From Dermatophilaceae bacterium Soc4.6 (GTDB lineage: Bacteria > Actinomycetota > Actinomycetes > Actinomycetales > Dermatophilaceae): a DNA stretch of 64,000 nt. The notes below the pieces were generated by a model, which was not told the origin of the DNA, ran no database searches, and saw only the letters and a program-made list of their open reading frames with translations. The stretch is taken from positions 806,001 through 870,000 of the forward strand of contig JAZGVH010000002.1 of assembly GCA_039889245.1 (NCBI GenBank), read 5' to 3'. Both the position numbers and the translations under genes were made by a program. Shown here piece after piece: positions 27,852-38,156 of the stretch; positions within the stretch are counted from its first letter, which is position 1, and each line of letters starts with the position of its first letter.

Positions 27852-29927
27852 GTGACTGCGCCCACAGCTGCCGCATCCGTCCCCACGACCCGCGCGACCC
27901 CTTCCTCGCTCCTCGCCCGTGCGCTTCCGGCCGGGGTGTTGCCCCTCGGCCGGATCCCCGTCCAGGACGTGCGTCCCCTCGTCGACGGGGGGGCCCGACC
28001 CGCCAAGGCGGTGGAGGGCGAGGACTTCGTGGTCGCCGCCCAGGTCTTCCGCGAAGGGCACGACGCCGTCAACGCGACGGCGGTGCTCACCGACCCCGAC
28101 GGGGTCGACCACCACTTCGCGATGGCTGTCGACGACCCCGGCCTGAAGTGGTGGAGCGCCACCGTGCGCGCCGACCGCCCCGGCGCCTGGACCTACCGGG
28201 TCGACGGCTGGTCCGACCCGGTCGCCACGTGGGTGCACGACGCGACCATCAAGGTCGAGGCCGGCATCGACACCGAGCTGATGCTCCAGGAGGGGGTGCG
28301 CGTGCTCGAGCGCGCCCTCGCCGCCGTGCCGACCGACACCGACGCGCTCGTGGTGCACGAGGCGGTGACCGCCCTGCAGGACGACTCGCGTCCGGGCCTC
28401 GAGCGGCTGCACGCCGCCACGTCGCCCGCGGTGCTGGCGTTCTTCGACGCCCAGCCCTTCCGTGAGCTCGTCAGCCCCAGCCCGGCCTACCCGTTGCTGG
28501 TCGAGCGACAGCTCGCCCTCTACGGCGCGTGGTACGAGATCTTCCCCCGGTCCGAGGGCGCCTGGCACGACGAGGAGACCGGCCGCTGGCACTCCGGCAC
28601 CCTGCGCACCGCGGCCGAGCGGCTGCGCGGCATCGCCGACATGGGCTTCGACGTCGTCTACCTGACGCCGGTCCACCCGATCGGGACGACGGCCCGCAAG
28701 GGACGCAACAACTCCCTCACCGCACAGGACGGTGACCCCGGCAGCCCCTACGCCATCGGGTCACCCGACGGTGGGCACGACGCGATCCACCCCGACCTCG
28801 GCACGTTCGACGACTTCGACATCTTCGTGCGCGCCGCGCGCCGCAACGGCCTCGAGGTCGCCCTCGACCTGGCGCTGCAGTGCAGCCCCGACCACCCGTG
28901 GGTGACGCAGCTGCCCGAGCTGTTCACCACCCGCGCCGACGGCACCATCGCGTATGCGGAGAACCCCCCGAAGAAGTACCAGGACATCTTCCCGCTCAAC
29001 TTCGACAACGCGCCCGCCGAGGCCTACGCCGAGGTGCGCCGGGTCGTGCAGGTCTGGATCGACCACGGGGTGACGCTCTTCCGGGTGGACAACCCGCACA
29101 CCAAGCCGGTGCAGTTCTGGCAGTGGCTGATCGCCGACGTGGCCACGGACCACCCCGAGGTCATCTGGCTCTCGGAGGCCTTCACCAACCCGGCGATGAT
29201 GCACACGCTCGCCAAGGCCGGCTTCCAGCAGTCCTACACCTACTTCACCTGGCGCAACCTGCGCTGGGAGCTCGAGAAGTACGCTCGCGAGCTCGCGGTC
29301 GACACGGCCCACTTCCTGCGTCCCTCGTTCTGGCCGACGACGCACGACATCCTCACCCCCTACCTGCAGTACGGCGGGCCGGCGGCCTGGCATCTGCGGG
29401 CGGCACTGGCCGCGACCCTCTCCCCCACCTACGGCATCTACGCCGGCTACGAGCTGATGGAGAGCGTCGCGCGCCGGGGCGTCGAGGAGCAGGTCGACAA
29501 CGAGAAGTACGAGTACAAGGACCGCCGCTGGGCCGACTACGCGCCAGGAGGAGCCAAGGAGGGCCAGTCCCTCGCCGGCTTCCTCACGCTGCTCAACCGG
29601 ATCCGGCGCGAGCACCCGGCCCTGCACTGGCTGCGCAACCTCAGCCTGCACACCGCCGACGACGAGAACGTCATGGTCTTCTCCAAGACCCGGCCGCTCG
29701 ACGACGGCACGCACGACACCGTGCTCGTGGTCGTCAACCTCGACCCGCACGCCACCCGCGAGACGACCGTGCACCTCGACCTACCGGCGCTGGGTCTCGA
29801 CTGGGACCGCCGCTTCGCCGCGCACGACCTCGTCTCCGACGAGACCTGGGACTGGGGCGCCGACAACTTCGTGCGGCTCGGGCCGGAGACCCATCCCGTG
29901 CACATCATCGCCGTCACGGGGTACTGA
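27852..29927 (+). CDS. glgE: alpha-1,4-glucan:maltose-1-phosphate maltosyltransferase GlgE
   Basis: 691 residues from a GTG. GH13_3 enzyme that adds maltosyl units from maltose-1-phosphate to alpha-1,4-glucan. An N-terminal beta-sandwich domain (about 30-150) is followed by a long helical insertion and the catalytic barrel. Catalytic Asp is in LFRVDNPHTKP and the acid Glu in LSEAFTNPAM. VHPIGTTARKGRNNSL and NPPKKYQDIFPLNFD are strong GlgE blocks. The next gene begins 6 bp after its stop and supplies maltose-1-phosphate (maltokinase) and branching (GlgB), giving a contiguous GlgE pathway. TreS is not in this window. Confidence 0.95.
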   Translation: MTAPTAAASVPTTRATPSSLLARALPAGVLPLGRIPVQDVRPLVDGGARPAKAVEGEDFVVAAQVFREGHDAVNATAVLTDPDGVDHHFAMAVDDPGLKWWSATVRADRPGAWTYRVDGWSDPVATWVHDATIKVEAGIDTELMLQEGVRVLERALAAVPTDTDALVVHEAVTALQDDSRPGLERLHAATSPAVLAFFDAQPFRELVSPSPAYPLLVERQLALYGAWYEIFPRSEGAWHDEETGRWHSGTLRTAAERLRGIADMGFDVVYLTPVHPIGTTARKGRNNSLTAQDGDPGSPYAIGSPDGGHDAIHPDLGTFDDFDIFVRAARRNGLEVALDLALQCSPDHPWVTQLPELFTTRADGTIAYAENPPKKYQDIFPLNFDNAPAEAYAEVRRVVQVWIDHGVTLFRVDNPHTKPVQFWQWLIADVATDHPEVIWLSEAFTNPAMMHTLAKAGFQQSYTYFTWRNLRWELEKYARELAVDTAHFLRPSFWPTTHDILTPYLQYGGPAAWHLRAALAATLSPTYGIYAGYELMESVARRGVEEQVDNEKYEYKDRRWADYAPGGAKEGQSLAGFLTLLNRIRREHPALHWLRNLSLHTADDENVMVFSKTRPLDDGTHDTVLVVVNLDPHATRETTVHLDLPALGLDWDRRFAAHDLVSDETWDWGADNFVRLGPETHPVHIIAVTGY

Positions 29928-29933
29928 CCCCCC

Positions 29934-32900
29934 ATGGCGACCATCCACGACACGACCCTGACCCCCGGCAAGCTCGAGCTGCTCGAGGCCTGGCTCCCCG
30001 CCCAGCGCTGGTGCGCCGCCAAGGGCAGGGTGCCTCGCCTGCGCGACCTGGGGGGCTACCGGCTCGACGACCCCGCCGGCGAGGTCGGCATCGAGGTGCA
30101 GGTCGTCGTCGACGACGCCGGCCCCACCCCCGTGGTGTACCAGGTGCCGGTCACCTACCGCAGCGCCCCCCTGGCGGGTGCTGAGGCGGCCCTCATCGGG
30201 GAGTCCCAGCACGGCGTGCTGGGCCGCCGGTTCTTCTACGACGCGCCGCACGACCCCGTCTTCGTGGCGGCCCTGCTGGCTCTCGTCGAGGGCCGGGTCG
30301 AGGCCCAGCACCAGGACCTCAGCGACGAGGTCGACGACACGGTCGAGGGGGTGCACGTCGCCGGCCCGCAGGTCACGCTGGTGAGCTCGGCCGTCCTGCG
30401 CGGCGAGCAGTCCAACACCTCGATCATCTGCGACGTCACCGACTCGACGGGCGCTCCCGCCGAGCCCATCATCATCAAGCTCTTCCGCACCCTGCAGGCG
30501 GGCGACAACCCCGACGTGGTCGTGCAGTCCGCGCTCACCGAGGCCGGCTCCAGCCAGGTGCCGCAGACGGTCGGCTTCGTCACCGGCACGTGGACCGACC
30601 CGGCCGTCGCCGGGGCCGCACCCCATGACCGGGCCCACGCCGTCACCGGCCACCTCGCCTTCGCCCAGCGCTTCTTCGAGGGGGTCGAGGACGCCTGGCG
30701 GGTGGCCCTGCGGGCCGCACGGGCCGGCACCTCGTTCGCGACGCAGGCCCGAGAGCTCGGCGAGGCGACCGCCCGCATCCACGTCTCGCTCGCGAGCGCC
30801 ATGGGCACGACACCGGTCACCGAGGCCAGCCGCGAGCCGCTGCTGAGCTCCGTGGCGCAGCGGTATGCCGCGGCCCTCGCCGAGGTGCCGGCTCTCGCCG
30901 ACGTCGAGGGGCTCACCGACGGCGTCCCGGCCGTCATGGGTCGGCTCGCCGACGCGAGCTGGCCTGCGCTGCAACGGGTCCACGGCGACTACCACCTCGG
31001 CCAGGTGCTGCACGTGGCCGATCGCGGATGGGTCGCCGTCGACTTCGAGGGCGAGCCGCTGCGGCCCCTGTCGGAGCGCGTGCTCCCCGACCTCGCGTGG
31101 CGTGACGTCGCCGGGATGCTGCGCTCCTTCGACTACGCGGGTGGCTCGGTCGAGCTCGAGCAGCCCGGCAGCGACGCGCGGCCCTGGGTCGAGCAGGCCC
31201 GCGAGGCCTTCCTCGACGGATACGCCGCGGTGACGGGCACCGACCCCCGCACCGATGAGGCGAGCCACGACCTGCTCACCGGGCTCGAGCTCGACAAGGC
31301 GCTCTACGAGGTCGTCTACGAGGCCCGCAACCGTCCCACCTGGCTCGCCATCCCGACCGCCGCGGTCGCCCGCATCGTCGCCGCCGCCCTCACACCACCC
31401 CCCTCCTCCACCCCTCTCGCCGAAGGACCCCGGATGACCACGGTCCCCACATTCGCCCAGGTTGCCGACGAGAGCGCCGTCGACGCGTTCCTCGAGGCCC
31501 GCCACTCGCAGCCCCACGACCTGCTCGGCCACCACCTCGGCCCGGGGGGACTGACGGTGACGACCTACCGCCCGCTGGCCCGCTCGGTCCGCGCCCGGCT
31601 GGCCGACGGCACGGTCCTCGACCTGCCGCACGTCAAGGGCGGGGTCTGGTCGGGGACGGCGCCCGCCGTCACCGCGACCGCCGACTACCGCCTGCTCGTG
31701 ACCTACGACGACGGCCTCGAGCACGAGCAGGACGACCCCTACCGCTTCGCACCCACCCTGGGTGAGGTCGACCGCCACCTCGTCAACGAGGGCCGCCACG
31801 AGCAGCTCTGGACGGTGCTGGGGTCGCACGTGCGCACCTACGGCGGTCCGCTCGGTGACGTCACCGGTGTGTCCTTCGCGGTGTGGGCACCTCGCGCCAC
31901 CGCGCTGCACGTGATCGGCGACTTCAACGGCTGGAGCGGGATCTCGCACCCCATGCGCCGCCTCGGCGAGAGCGGCATCTGGGAGCTGTTCGTGCCCGGT
32001 GCCACCGAGGGGATGAACTACCTCTACGCCATCCGTGGCGCCGACGGCATCACCCGCAACCACACCGACCCGATGGCCCGGCGCACCGAGGTCGCGCCCA
32101 AGACGGCGGCGATCGTCACCGAGAGCCACTACACGTGGCAGGACGAGACGTGGATGGAGCGCCGCGCCCGCGAGAACCCGCACACCGGCCCGATGAGCGT
32201 CTACGAGGTGCACCTCGGGTCGTGGCGGCAGGGTCTGAGCTACCGCGAGCTGGCCGAGCACCTGGTCAACTACGTCGCCGACCTGGGCTTCACCCACGTC
32301 GAGCTGCTCCCCGTGATGGAGCACCCCTACGTGCCGTCGTGGGGGTACCACGTCACGGGCTACTACGCCCCGACCTCCCGCTTCGGCAGCCCCGACGACT
32401 TCCGCTTCCTGGTCGACGCGCTGCACCAGCGCGGGGTGGGCGTGATCCTCGACTGGGTGCCCGGGCACTTCGCGACCGACGCGTGGGCCCTGGCCCGCTA
32501 CGACGGCCAGCCGCTCTACGAGCACCCCGACCCGCGCAAGGGGTGGCACCCGGAGTGGGGCTCCAACATCTTCGACCTCGGTCGGCCCGAGGTGCGCAAC
32601 TTCCTGGTCGCCAACGCCCTCTACTGGTTCGAGGAGTTCCACATCGACGGGCTGCGGGTCGACGGTGTCGCCTCGATGCTCTACCTCGACTACGCGCGGC
32701 AGCCGGGGGCCTGGATCCCCAACGCCTACGGCGGCCGCGAGAACCTCGAGGCGGTGCAGCTGCTCCAGGAGACGAATGCGACGGCCTACCGTCGCGTGCC
32801 CGGCATCGTGACCATCGCCGAGGAGTCGACGTCGTGGGACGGCGTGACGCGCGAGACCGCGACAGGCGGTCTGGGCTTCGGCTTCAAGTGGAACATGGGC

Positions 32901-33698
32901 TGGATGAACGACAGCCTGAAGTACCTCGGGCAGGACCCCATCTACCGCCAGTACCACCACAACTCGATGACCTTCGCGCTGATGTACGCCTTCACCGAGA
33001 ACTTCGTGCTGCCCATCAGCCACGACGAGGTCGTCCACGGCAAGGGCTCGCTCCTGCGCAAGGCCAAGGGCACCCGAGACGAGCAGCTCGCGACCCTACG
33101 GGCCTTCCTCGCGCACATGTGGGCGCACCCGGGCAAGCAGCTGGTCTTCATGGGGTCGGAGTTCGCCCAGGAGTCGGAGTGGGCCGACGCCCGCAGCCTC
33201 GACTGGTGGCTGCTCGACCAGCCGGCCCACTACCGCGTGCACGCGCTGGTCAAGGACCTCAACGCGCTCTACCGGCGCCGGCGCGAGCTGTGGGAGCTCG
33301 ACACCGACCCGGCCGGGTTCACCTGGCTCAACGCCGACGACTCGAGCCACAACACGTTCTCCTACCTGCGGTTCGGCTCGGGTGACCGCGCCACCGACGC
33401 GCCGGTGCTCGCCGCGGTCGTCAACTTCAGCGGCAGCACCCACGAGGCCTACCGGATCGGCCTGCCCCGCGGCGGCCGGTGGACGGTCGTGCTCGACACC
33501 GCCGGATACCGGCCCGAGGCCCCGAGCTCGACGGGGGTGGTCCACGAGGCCCTCGACGAGTCGTGGGACGGGCAGCCCTACTCCGTCGACGTGATCGTGC
33601 CGTCGCTGTCGGCGGTGTGGCTGATCCCGGTGGAGGACGAGCCCGCGCCGGTCGAGACCGCTGCGGCCCACGCGATGATCGAGGGGGAGACCCGATGA
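29934..33698 (+). CDS. maltokinase-glycogen branching enzyme fusion (Mak-GlgB)
   Basis: 1254 residues in one frame. Residues 1-485 are a maltokinase: N-terminal cap ([15 protein letters not shown]), ATP-binding lobe, and the kinase-like [12 protein letters not shown] and VAVDFEGEP motifs. A 15-residue Pro/Ser linker leads to Met501, where a complete GlgB begins: two N-terminal beta-sandwich domains, nucleophile Asp in [13 protein letters not shown], acid Glu in [11 protein letters not shown], and [11 protein letters not shown]. So one polypeptide would phosphorylate maltose and also introduce alpha-1,6 branches. In most actinobacteria these are separate adjacent genes. An internal ribosome-binding site and ATG at 31422-31436 could also give free GlgB. 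pgm overlaps its stop by 4 bp. Confidence 0.92.
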   Translation: MATIHDTTLTPGKLELLEAWLPAQRWCAAKGRVPRLRDLGGYRLDDPAGEVGIEVQVVVDDAGPTPVVYQVPVTYRSAPLAGAEAALIGESQHGVLGRRFFYDAPHDPVFVAALLALVEGRVEAQHQDLSDEVDDTVEGVHVAGPQVTLVSSAVLRGEQSNTSIICDVTDSTGAPAEPIIIKLFRTLQAGDNPDVVVQSALTEAGSSQVPQTVGFVTGTWTDPAVAGAAPHDRAHAVTGHLAFAQRFFEGVEDAWRVALRAARAGTSFATQARELGEATARIHVSLASAMGTTPVTEASREPLLSSVAQRYAAALAEVPALADVEGLTDGVPAVMGRLADASWPALQRVHGDYHLGQVLHVADRGWVAVDFEGEPLRPLSERVLPDLAWRDVAGMLRSFDYAGGSVELEQPGSDARPWVEQAREAFLDGYAAVTGTDPRTDEASHDLLTGLELDKALYEVVYEARNRPTWLAIPTAAVARIVAAALTPPPSSTPLAEGPRMTTVPTFAQVADESAVDAFLEARHSQPHDLLGHHLGPGGLTVTTYRPLARSVRARLADGTVLDLPHVKGGVWSGTAPAVTATADYRLLVTYDDGLEHEQDDPYRFAPTLGEVDRHLVNEGRHEQLWTVLGSHVRTYGGPLGDVTGVSFAVWAPRATALHVIGDFNGWSGISHPMRRLGESGIWELFVPGATEGMNYLYAIRGADGITRNHTDPMARRTEVAPKTAAIVTESHYTWQDETWMERRARENPHTGPMSVYEVHLGSWRQGLSYRELAEHLVNYVADLGFTHVELLPVMEHPYVPSWGYHVTGYYAPTSRFGSPDDFRFLVDALHQRGVGVILDWVPGHFATDAWALARYDGQPLYEHPDPRKGWHPEWGSNIFDLGRPEVRNFLVANALYWFEEFHIDGLRVDGVASMLYLDYARQPGAWIPNAYGGRENLEAVQLLQETNATAYRRVPGIVTIAEESTSWDGVTRETATGGLGFGFKWNMGWMNDSLKYLGQDPIYRQYHHNSMTFALMYAFTENFVLPISHDEVVHGKGSLLRKAKGTRDEQLATLRAFLAHMWAHPGKQLVFMGSEFAQESEWADARSLDWWLLDQPAHYRVHALVKDLNALYRRRRELWELDTDPAGFTWLNADDSSHNTFSYLRFGSGDRATDAPVLAAVVNFSGSTHEAYRIGLPRGGRWTVVLDTAGYRPEAPSSTGVVHEALDESWDGQPYSVDVIVPSLSAVWLIPVEDEPAPVETAAAHAMIEGETR
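31422..31436 (+). promoter_or_regulatory. internal ribosome-binding site and in-frame ATG for free GlgB
   Basis: GAAGGA at 31422-31427 is 6 nt before an in-frame ATG at 31434. The 45 nt before it are a C-rich run reading as a Pro/Ser linker, which looks like a former intergenic spacer in which the stop codon was lost. Both fused and separate GlgB may therefore be made. Confidence 0.5.
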
Positions 33699-35335
33699 AC
33701 GACCCCCGCGCCGGTCAGCTCGCCCAGGCCGTCGACCTCGTCGACATCGACGCCCTGGTCGGCGCCTACTACGACCGACACCCGGACGCGACGAACCCCG
33801 ACGAGCAGGTCGTCTTCGGCACGTCGGGCCATCGTGGGTCGAGCCTGCGCACCGCCTTCAACGAGGACCACATCCTGGCCACCACCCAGGCCATCTGCGA
33901 GTACCGCTCCAGCGCCGGGGTCGACGGCCCGCTGCTCATCGGGCGCGACACCCACGGCCTGTCGGCGCCGGCCTGGAAGAGCGCCCTCGAGGTGCTCGTC
34001 GCCAACGGCGTCACGGTGCTGGTCGACGACCGGGACGGCTTCACGCCGACGCCGGCCGTCTCCCACGCGATCCTGCGCCTCAACAAGGGCAAGCAGGGCC
34101 CTGGGCTCGCGGACGGCATCGTCGTGACGCCCTCCCACAACCCACCGGCGGACGGCGGCTTCAAGTACAACCCCACCCACGGCGGGCCTGCCGACAGCGA
34201 CGCCACGTCGTGGATCGCCGCCCGGGCCAACGAGATCATCGTCGGAGGCCTTGCCGCCGTGAAGCGGGTGGCGCTCGACCGCGCCCTCGGAGAGGTCGGC
34301 CGATACGACTTCCTGGGACACTACGTCGACGACCTGCCCAACGTCGTCGACCTGGCCCGCATCAGGGAGTCCGGCGTGCGCATCGGGGCCGACCCGCTCG
34401 GGGGCGCGTCCGTGGGCTACTGGGGCGAGATCGCCGAGCGCCACGGCATCGACCTGACGGTCGTCAACCCCCGCGTCGACCCGCAGTGGGCCTTCATGAC
34501 CCTCGACTGGGACGGCAAGATCCGCATGGACTGCTCCTCCCCGTATGCCATGGCCTCCCTCATCGAGCGTCGTCACGACTACGACCTGTCGACGGGCAAC
34601 GACGCCGACTCCGACCGTCACGGCATCGTCACTCCCGACGCGGGTCTGATGAACCCCAACCACTTCCTCGCGGTGGCCATCGGCTACCTCTACGGCGGGG
34701 CCCGACCGGGCTGGCCCGCCGGCACCGCCATCGGCAAGACGCTCGTCTCGTCGTCGATGATCGACCGCGTCGCCACCGACCTGAGCCGGGAGCTGCTCGA
34801 GGTGCCCGTGGGCTTCAAGTGGTTCGTGCCCGGTCTGCTCGACGGGTCGGTCGGCTTCGGTGGTGAGGAGTCGGCAGGGGCCTCGTTCCTGCGCTTCGAC
34901 GGGTCGGTGTGGACGACCGACAAGGACGGCATCATCCTCGCGCTGCTCGCCTCCGAGATCCTGGCGACCACGGGCCGGACCCCCAGCGAGCACTACGCCG
35001 ACCTCACCCGCGCCCACGGTGACCCTGCCTACGCCCGGATCGACGCCGCGGCCAGCCGCGAGGAGAAGGCGGCCCTCGGTGCCCTGACCCCGGAGGCGGT
35101 CACCGCGCAGACCCTCGCCGGCGAGCCGATCACCGCGAGGTTGACGTCGGCCCCGGGCAACGGCGCCCGGATCGGCGGCCTCAAGGTCACCACCGAGAGC
35201 GCGTGGTTCGCTGCTCGCCCGTCCGGCACCGAAGACGTCTACAAGATCTACGCGGAGTCGTTCCGCGGGGCCGAGCACCTCGCCCAGGTGCAGGCCGAGG
35301 CGAAGGACGTCGTGGCCGCCGCCCTCCGCTCGTGA
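33695..35335 (+). CDS. pgm: alpha-D-glucose phosphate-specific phosphoglucomutase
   Basis: 546 residues from the ATG at 33695, overlapping the previous stop by 4 bp (ATGA). Interconverts glucose-1-phosphate and glucose-6-phosphate, linking glycogen phosphorylase and glycogen synthesis to glycolysis. The phospho-serine is in TPSHNPP, the magnesium site in [10 protein letters not shown], the sugar loop in [12 protein letters not shown], and the phosphate-binding loop in [16 protein letters not shown]. Length matches the bacterial PgmA class. A GTGA overlap couples it to the next gene. Confidence 0.96.
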   Translation: MNDPRAGQLAQAVDLVDIDALVGAYYDRHPDATNPDEQVVFGTSGHRGSSLRTAFNEDHILATTQAICEYRSSAGVDGPLLIGRDTHGLSAPAWKSALEVLVANGVTVLVDDRDGFTPTPAVSHAILRLNKGKQGPGLADGIVVTPSHNPPADGGFKYNPTHGGPADSDATSWIAARANEIIVGGLAAVKRVALDRALGEVGRYDFLGHYVDDLPNVVDLARIRESGVRIGADPLGGASVGYWGEIAERHGIDLTVVNPRVDPQWAFMTLDWDGKIRMDCSSPYAMASLIERRHDYDLSTGNDADSDRHGIVTPDAGLMNPNHFLAVAIGYLYGGARPGWPAGTAIGKTLVSSSMIDRVATDLSRELLEVPVGFKWFVPGLLDGSVGFGGEESAGASFLRFDGSVWTTDKDGIILALLASEILATTGRTPSEHYADLTRAHGDPAYARIDAAASREEKAALGALTPEAVTAQTLAGEPITARLTSAPGNGARIGGLKVTTESAWFAARPSGTEDVYKIYAESFRGAEHLAQVQAEAKDVVAAALRS

Positions 35336-35829
35336 CCGGCGACCGACCGCTCGGGCGCCTCGTGCTCGTGACCGGGGCGTCCGGCGTCGACCCGCACGAG
35401 GTGGCCCGCGCCCTGGCGCTGCGCTTCGACCGCGCGGTGCACGTCGACCTCGAGGCGCTGCAGCAGCTGGTGGTGACCGGGTCGGTGGTGATGACCGACG
35501 ATCCGATGGCCTCGGGGCCCCCGCCCCCCGACGGGGTCGAGCAGCTCTTCCTCCGCTGGCTCGCCGGCATCGCCGTCGCCGAGACCTACCAGCGCGGCGG
35601 ATTCGACGCGGTGCTCAGCGAACGGGTCGCCGGCGACCTGCTCGACGACCTGCTCGACTTCGTCGACCCCTCCCCCGTGCACCTGGTCGTGCTGCGTGAC
35701 GTGGCCGACCCCACGGCTGAGGCGGACGCCGACCGCCGGGGTCTTCACCTCGACCCCCGCCCGATACCCCCCGACCAGGTCGCCGCGACGCTGGTCGACC
35801 GCCTCGACGAGGCGCTGGTGCGCTCGTAG
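35332..35829 (+). CDS. small P-loop-like protein of unknown function
   Basis: 165 residues from a GTG at 35332 that overlaps the pgm stop (GTGA), which sets the start against longer upstream frames. The first strand and loop, [22 protein letters not shown], look like a Walker A region, but the Lys-Ser/Thr of GxxxxGK(S/T) is replaced (GVDPHEV). [18 protein letters not shown] and [19 protein letters not shown] recall small kinase/AAA-like proteins that act on a phosphorylatable substrate. Last gene of the glgE operon by position. Enzymatic activity is doubtful without the lysine; a regulatory or nucleotide-sensing role is speculation. Confidence 0.7.
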   Translation: MTGDRPLGRLVLVTGASGVDPHEVARALALRFDRAVHVDLEALQQLVVTGSVVMTDDPMASGPPPPDGVEQLFLRWLAGIAVAETYQRGGFDAVLSERVAGDLLDDLLDFVDPSPVHLVVLRDVADPTAEADADRRGLHLDPRPIPPDQVAATLVDRLDEALVRS

Positions 35830-35880
35830 CCCTCGGATGGGTCCGTCCGGGATCGTCCGGTCCGGGAATACCCGCGGTCA

Positions 35881-35963
35881 ACGAGGGCTTGGAGAGGTTG
35901 CCGGAGAAAACCTCCCGCAGCCTCGTCCCTGTGCCGACCGACCCGATCGGGTGGAGGCACAGG
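35881..35963 (+). other. candidate structured leader RNA (two stem-loops)
   Basis: First hairpin: ACGAGG-CT (35881-35889, one bulge) pairs with AGCCTCGT (35919-35926), and inside it GAGGTT (35894-35899) pairs with AACCTC (35909-35914). Second hairpin: CCTGTGCC (35928-35935) pairs with GGCACAGG (35956-35963) around the perfect palindrome ACCCGATCGGGT (35941-35952). A GGGAG ribosome-binding site and an ATG (35984) follow within 21 nt. I match it to no known riboswitch class. Confidence 0.4.
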
Positions 35964-35983
35964 ACCCAGTAGGGAGTCGCCCC

Positions 35984-36148
35984 ATGACCGCCGTCCCTGA
36001 CACCACCTGCAGCGCCTCGAGCCACGACGTGCCGACGATGACCGACGCCTCGGGGTCGCCCCAGCCCAACCTCGCGACCCTCGCCCGGCTGCGCGTCGGC
36101 GGGCGCAACCCCCTGCTGCGTCCGACGCGCCGGGCCCGCCGGGGCTGA
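35984..36148 (+). CDS. 54-residue hypothetical protein
   Basis: ATG at 35984 with GGGAG about 7 nt upstream. The product is Ser/Thr/Pro-rich at the start (TAVPDTTCSASSHDVPTMTD) and strongly basic at the end (RVGGRNPLLRPTRRARRG), without membrane segment or known motif. Its leader is predicted to fold into two hairpins. It stands alone between the glycogen operon and the convergent thioredoxin/TPR gene, 4 bp from that gene's stop. It could be a real small basic protein or a leader peptide. Confidence 0.45.
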   Translation: MTAVPDTTCSASSHDVPTMTDASGSPQPNLATLARLRVGGRNPLLRPTRRARRG

Positions 36149-36156
36149 CGCGTCAG
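36145..36156. terminator. palindrome holding both stop codons
   Basis: CTGACGCGTCAG is a perfect 12-bp palindrome. It contains the TGA of the 54-residue ORF and the TGA (read from the other strand) of the thioredoxin/TPR gene. Too short to be a strong terminator by itself. Confidence 0.35.
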
Positions 36157-37112
36157 AACAGGGCGGTCATCAGGGCCTTGCGGGCCCGCTCGACCCGCTC
36201 GTCGCCCGGCCCGACGATCTCGAAGAGCTCGACGAGGTGCAGCCGGGCCCGGTTGCGGTCGTCACCACCCGTGACCCGCACGAGGTCGACGAGACGCGAG
36301 AAGGCGTCCTCCACGTGGCCACCGAGCACGTCGAGGTCAGCCACGAGCACCTGGGCGTCCACGTCGGTGGGCGCAGCCGCCGCTGCTGCCCGGGCCGCCA
36401 CCAGGTCGGCCCCCTCGGTGCGTTGCATCAGCTGCACCTGGGCCAGGCCGAGCTTGGCCTCGGCGTCGGCCGGGTCGGACGCGAGCGCACCCTCGTAGGC
36501 CGCGACGGCGGCGGCGAGGTCTCCGGCGTCGATGGCGTCATAGGCCGCCTGCACGTGGGCGGGCAGCTCGGGCTCCGGCTCGGGGTCGTCCGCGACGGAG
36601 CCCTCGTCCGGGGCCGAGACCTCGATCCGGCCGGTGACCCCCTGCTGGAGCGCCAGCTTGAGCAGCTCGTCGAGCCACGGGGCGATCTCCTGCGGTGACA
36701 GCAGCCCGGCGAAGAGCGGCACGGGCTGACCCTGCACGAGGCCGAAGGCCGCGGGCACCGACTGCACCTGGAAGGCCCGCTGCAGACCGGGGTTGGTGTC
36801 GACGTCGACCGAGACCAGCTGCAGCCGACCCGCGTAGGTGCTGACGACCCCGGCGAGCGTCGCGACGAACTGCTCCGACTCCGGCAGCCGGGCCGACCAC
36901 AGCAGCACGACACTCGGCACCCGCACGCTCGAGGTGGCGATCTCCTGGAAGCCCGCGTCGGTGCCCTGCACCACGAGACCGCCGCCGGCCGGGGCCGCAC
37001 CGCCCGCACCGGCAGGCGCCGGGGCACCACCCGCAGGGGGAGCGGGTCGCTTCAGTGACGAGAGGTCGATGGCGCCGCGCAGGGCGGAGGAGGAGAAGGG
37101 CTGCTGGGTCAT
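36153..37112 (-). CDS. thioredoxin-fold/TPR protein (CnoX/YbbN-like co-chaperone)
   Basis: 319 residues: a low-complexity Pro/Gly/Ala segment (20-45), a thioredoxin domain (about 48-155) and C-terminal tetratricopeptide-like helices (about 185-319, with HVQAAYDAIDAGDLAAAVAAYEGAL). In the thioredoxin domain the CxxC position reads WSARLPES, so there is no redox dithiol, as in many YbbN-type holdase proteins. SVPAAFGLVQGQPV holds the cis-proline region. Cytoplasmic; expected to hold unfolded or oxidised clients for GroEL/DnaK. Upstream of the lipoprotein/membrane protein pair, same strand region but convergent with the 54-residue ORF. Confidence 0.87.
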   Translation of the reverse strand: MTQQPFSSSALRGAIDLSSLKRPAPPAGGAPAPAGAGGAAPAGGGLVVQGTDAGFQEIATSSVRVPSVVLLWSARLPESEQFVATLAGVVSTYAGRLQLVSVDVDTNPGLQRAFQVQSVPAAFGLVQGQPVPLFAGLLSPQEIAPWLDELLKLALQQGVTGRIEVSAPDEGSVADDPEPEPELPAHVQAAYDAIDAGDLAAAVAAYEGALASDPADAEAKLGLAQVQLMQRTEGADLVAARAAAAAAPTDVDAQVLVADLDVLGGHVEDAFSRLVDLVRVTGGDDRNRARLHLVELFEIVGPGDERVERARKALMTALF

Positions 37113-37130
37113 GCGGACATTCTCTCTTGG

Positions 37131-38156
37131 TCAGGCGCCCTGGGCGGCATACAGGTGCTCCTCGCCGCCGACGACCGTGGCCGCCCCGGAGGTGGGCACG
37201 ACGAGCGCGACGACCTCGTAGGTCGACAGGTCGGCCTCCGACGTCACCGACCTCAGCCCACTGAGGGTCGTGAAGGCCTTCGTCAGCGTGAGCGAGCCGC
37301 TCTTGACCAGCACCGTGTCGCTGCGCTCGATCACCGCGAAGACCAGGGCCGACTGCCCGCCGGCCGTGCGCAGCCCGCCGCTGATGGCCCGCGCCTCGTG
37401 CTGCTGGCGGAAGGAGCCGAAGGAGGCGAGGGCAGCAGCCTGCTTCGAGGCGTTGGCGCGCACCGCCGTGCCGAAGGCGTCTCCCGCGGTGATGCCGGGG
37501 GCGACGGCCCGGGGGCTGCTGGGGTAGGCCAGGGACGCGGCATACCCCTCGACGAGCGTGGTGTAACGCCCGGTCGCCGACGTGTCGGCGTCCGTCAGGG
37601 CGGGCGAACCGGTGGCGACCGGGTCGAAGCCCGGCACCTGCGCCCCCGGCAGCATCGAGACGCTCGCCGAGATGCGGTAGGGGGTGCGCACGTCGGGAGT
37701 GGTGAGCAGCATCAGGACGGGCAGACCGGAGGCCTTGAGGCTGCTCTGCACCACCATGGTGCGCGGGTAGCCGAGGTCGCGGGCCACCGCCAGGACGACG
37801 GGGGGTGAGTCGACGAGGGCCTGCTGCGCCAGGGTGGTCCCCGAGGTGACCTTGGCCAGCCTGGCGTCGGCGCGCGCCGCCGCCAGGGCATCCCCGACGA
37901 ACACCGCCTTGCGCAGGGCGTCGCCCTCGGGTCCCGGTGCGGCGACCGCGCGGCGGGCCTGGTCGACCACCCGCGTGGCGACGACCTGGGCCCGGTCGGC
38001 CTCGACCGCGGCACCGACGGTCGCGGTGGGAGCGGCGCCGACGCCCACCACCGCACCGCACGCGCCCAGCACCAGGGCGGTCGTGGCGGCGAGCACCGCA
38101 CCGCCGGTGACGCGCCGCAGGTGTGCGCTGCGCGGGCGGACGACGGGTGCGGTCAT
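37131..38156 (-). CDS. hypothetical secreted lipoprotein
   Basis: 341 residues. Lipoprotein signal with hydrophobic GGAVLAATTALVLGACG; Cys about residue 33 is the lipid anchor. The remainder is an alanine-rich extracytoplasmic protein with no enzyme motif that I recognise, including a C-terminal beta-rich part (SALVFAVIERSDTVLVKSGSLTL). The start overlaps the stop of the membrane protein at 38153 by 4 bp, so the two are made together, and that protein also has an extracytoplasmic domain; they probably form one envelope complex of unknown role. Confidence 0.75.
   Translation of the reverse strand: MTAPVVRPRSAHLRRVTGGAVLAATTALVLGACGAVVGVGAAPTATVGAAVEADRAQVVATRVVDQARRAVAAPGPEGDALRKAVFVGDALAAARADARLAKVTSGTTLAQQALVDSPPVVLAVARDLGYPRTMVVQSSLKASGLPVLMLLTTPDVRTPYRISASVSMLPGAQVPGFDPVATGSPALTDADTSATGRYTTLVEGYAASLAYPSSPRAVAPGITAGDAFGTAVRANASKQAAALASFGSFRQQHEARAISGGLRTAGGQSALVFAVIERSDTVLVKSGSLTLTKAFTTLSGLRSVTSEADLSTYEVVALVVPTSGAATVVGGEEHLYAAQGA

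Noticed and set aside
29781-33038. A 1085-codon minus-strand frame across glgE and mak-glgB
   Set aside because: Antisense of catalytic motifs of GlgE, maltokinase and GlgB; repetitive Gly/Val/Arg composition.
35881-35963. Assignment of the two-hairpin leader to a known riboswitch (cobalamin, TPP, SAM, c-di-AMP, Mn, fluoride, guanidine classes)
   Set aside because: None of the conserved sequence boxes of those classes could be found; left as an unclassified structure.
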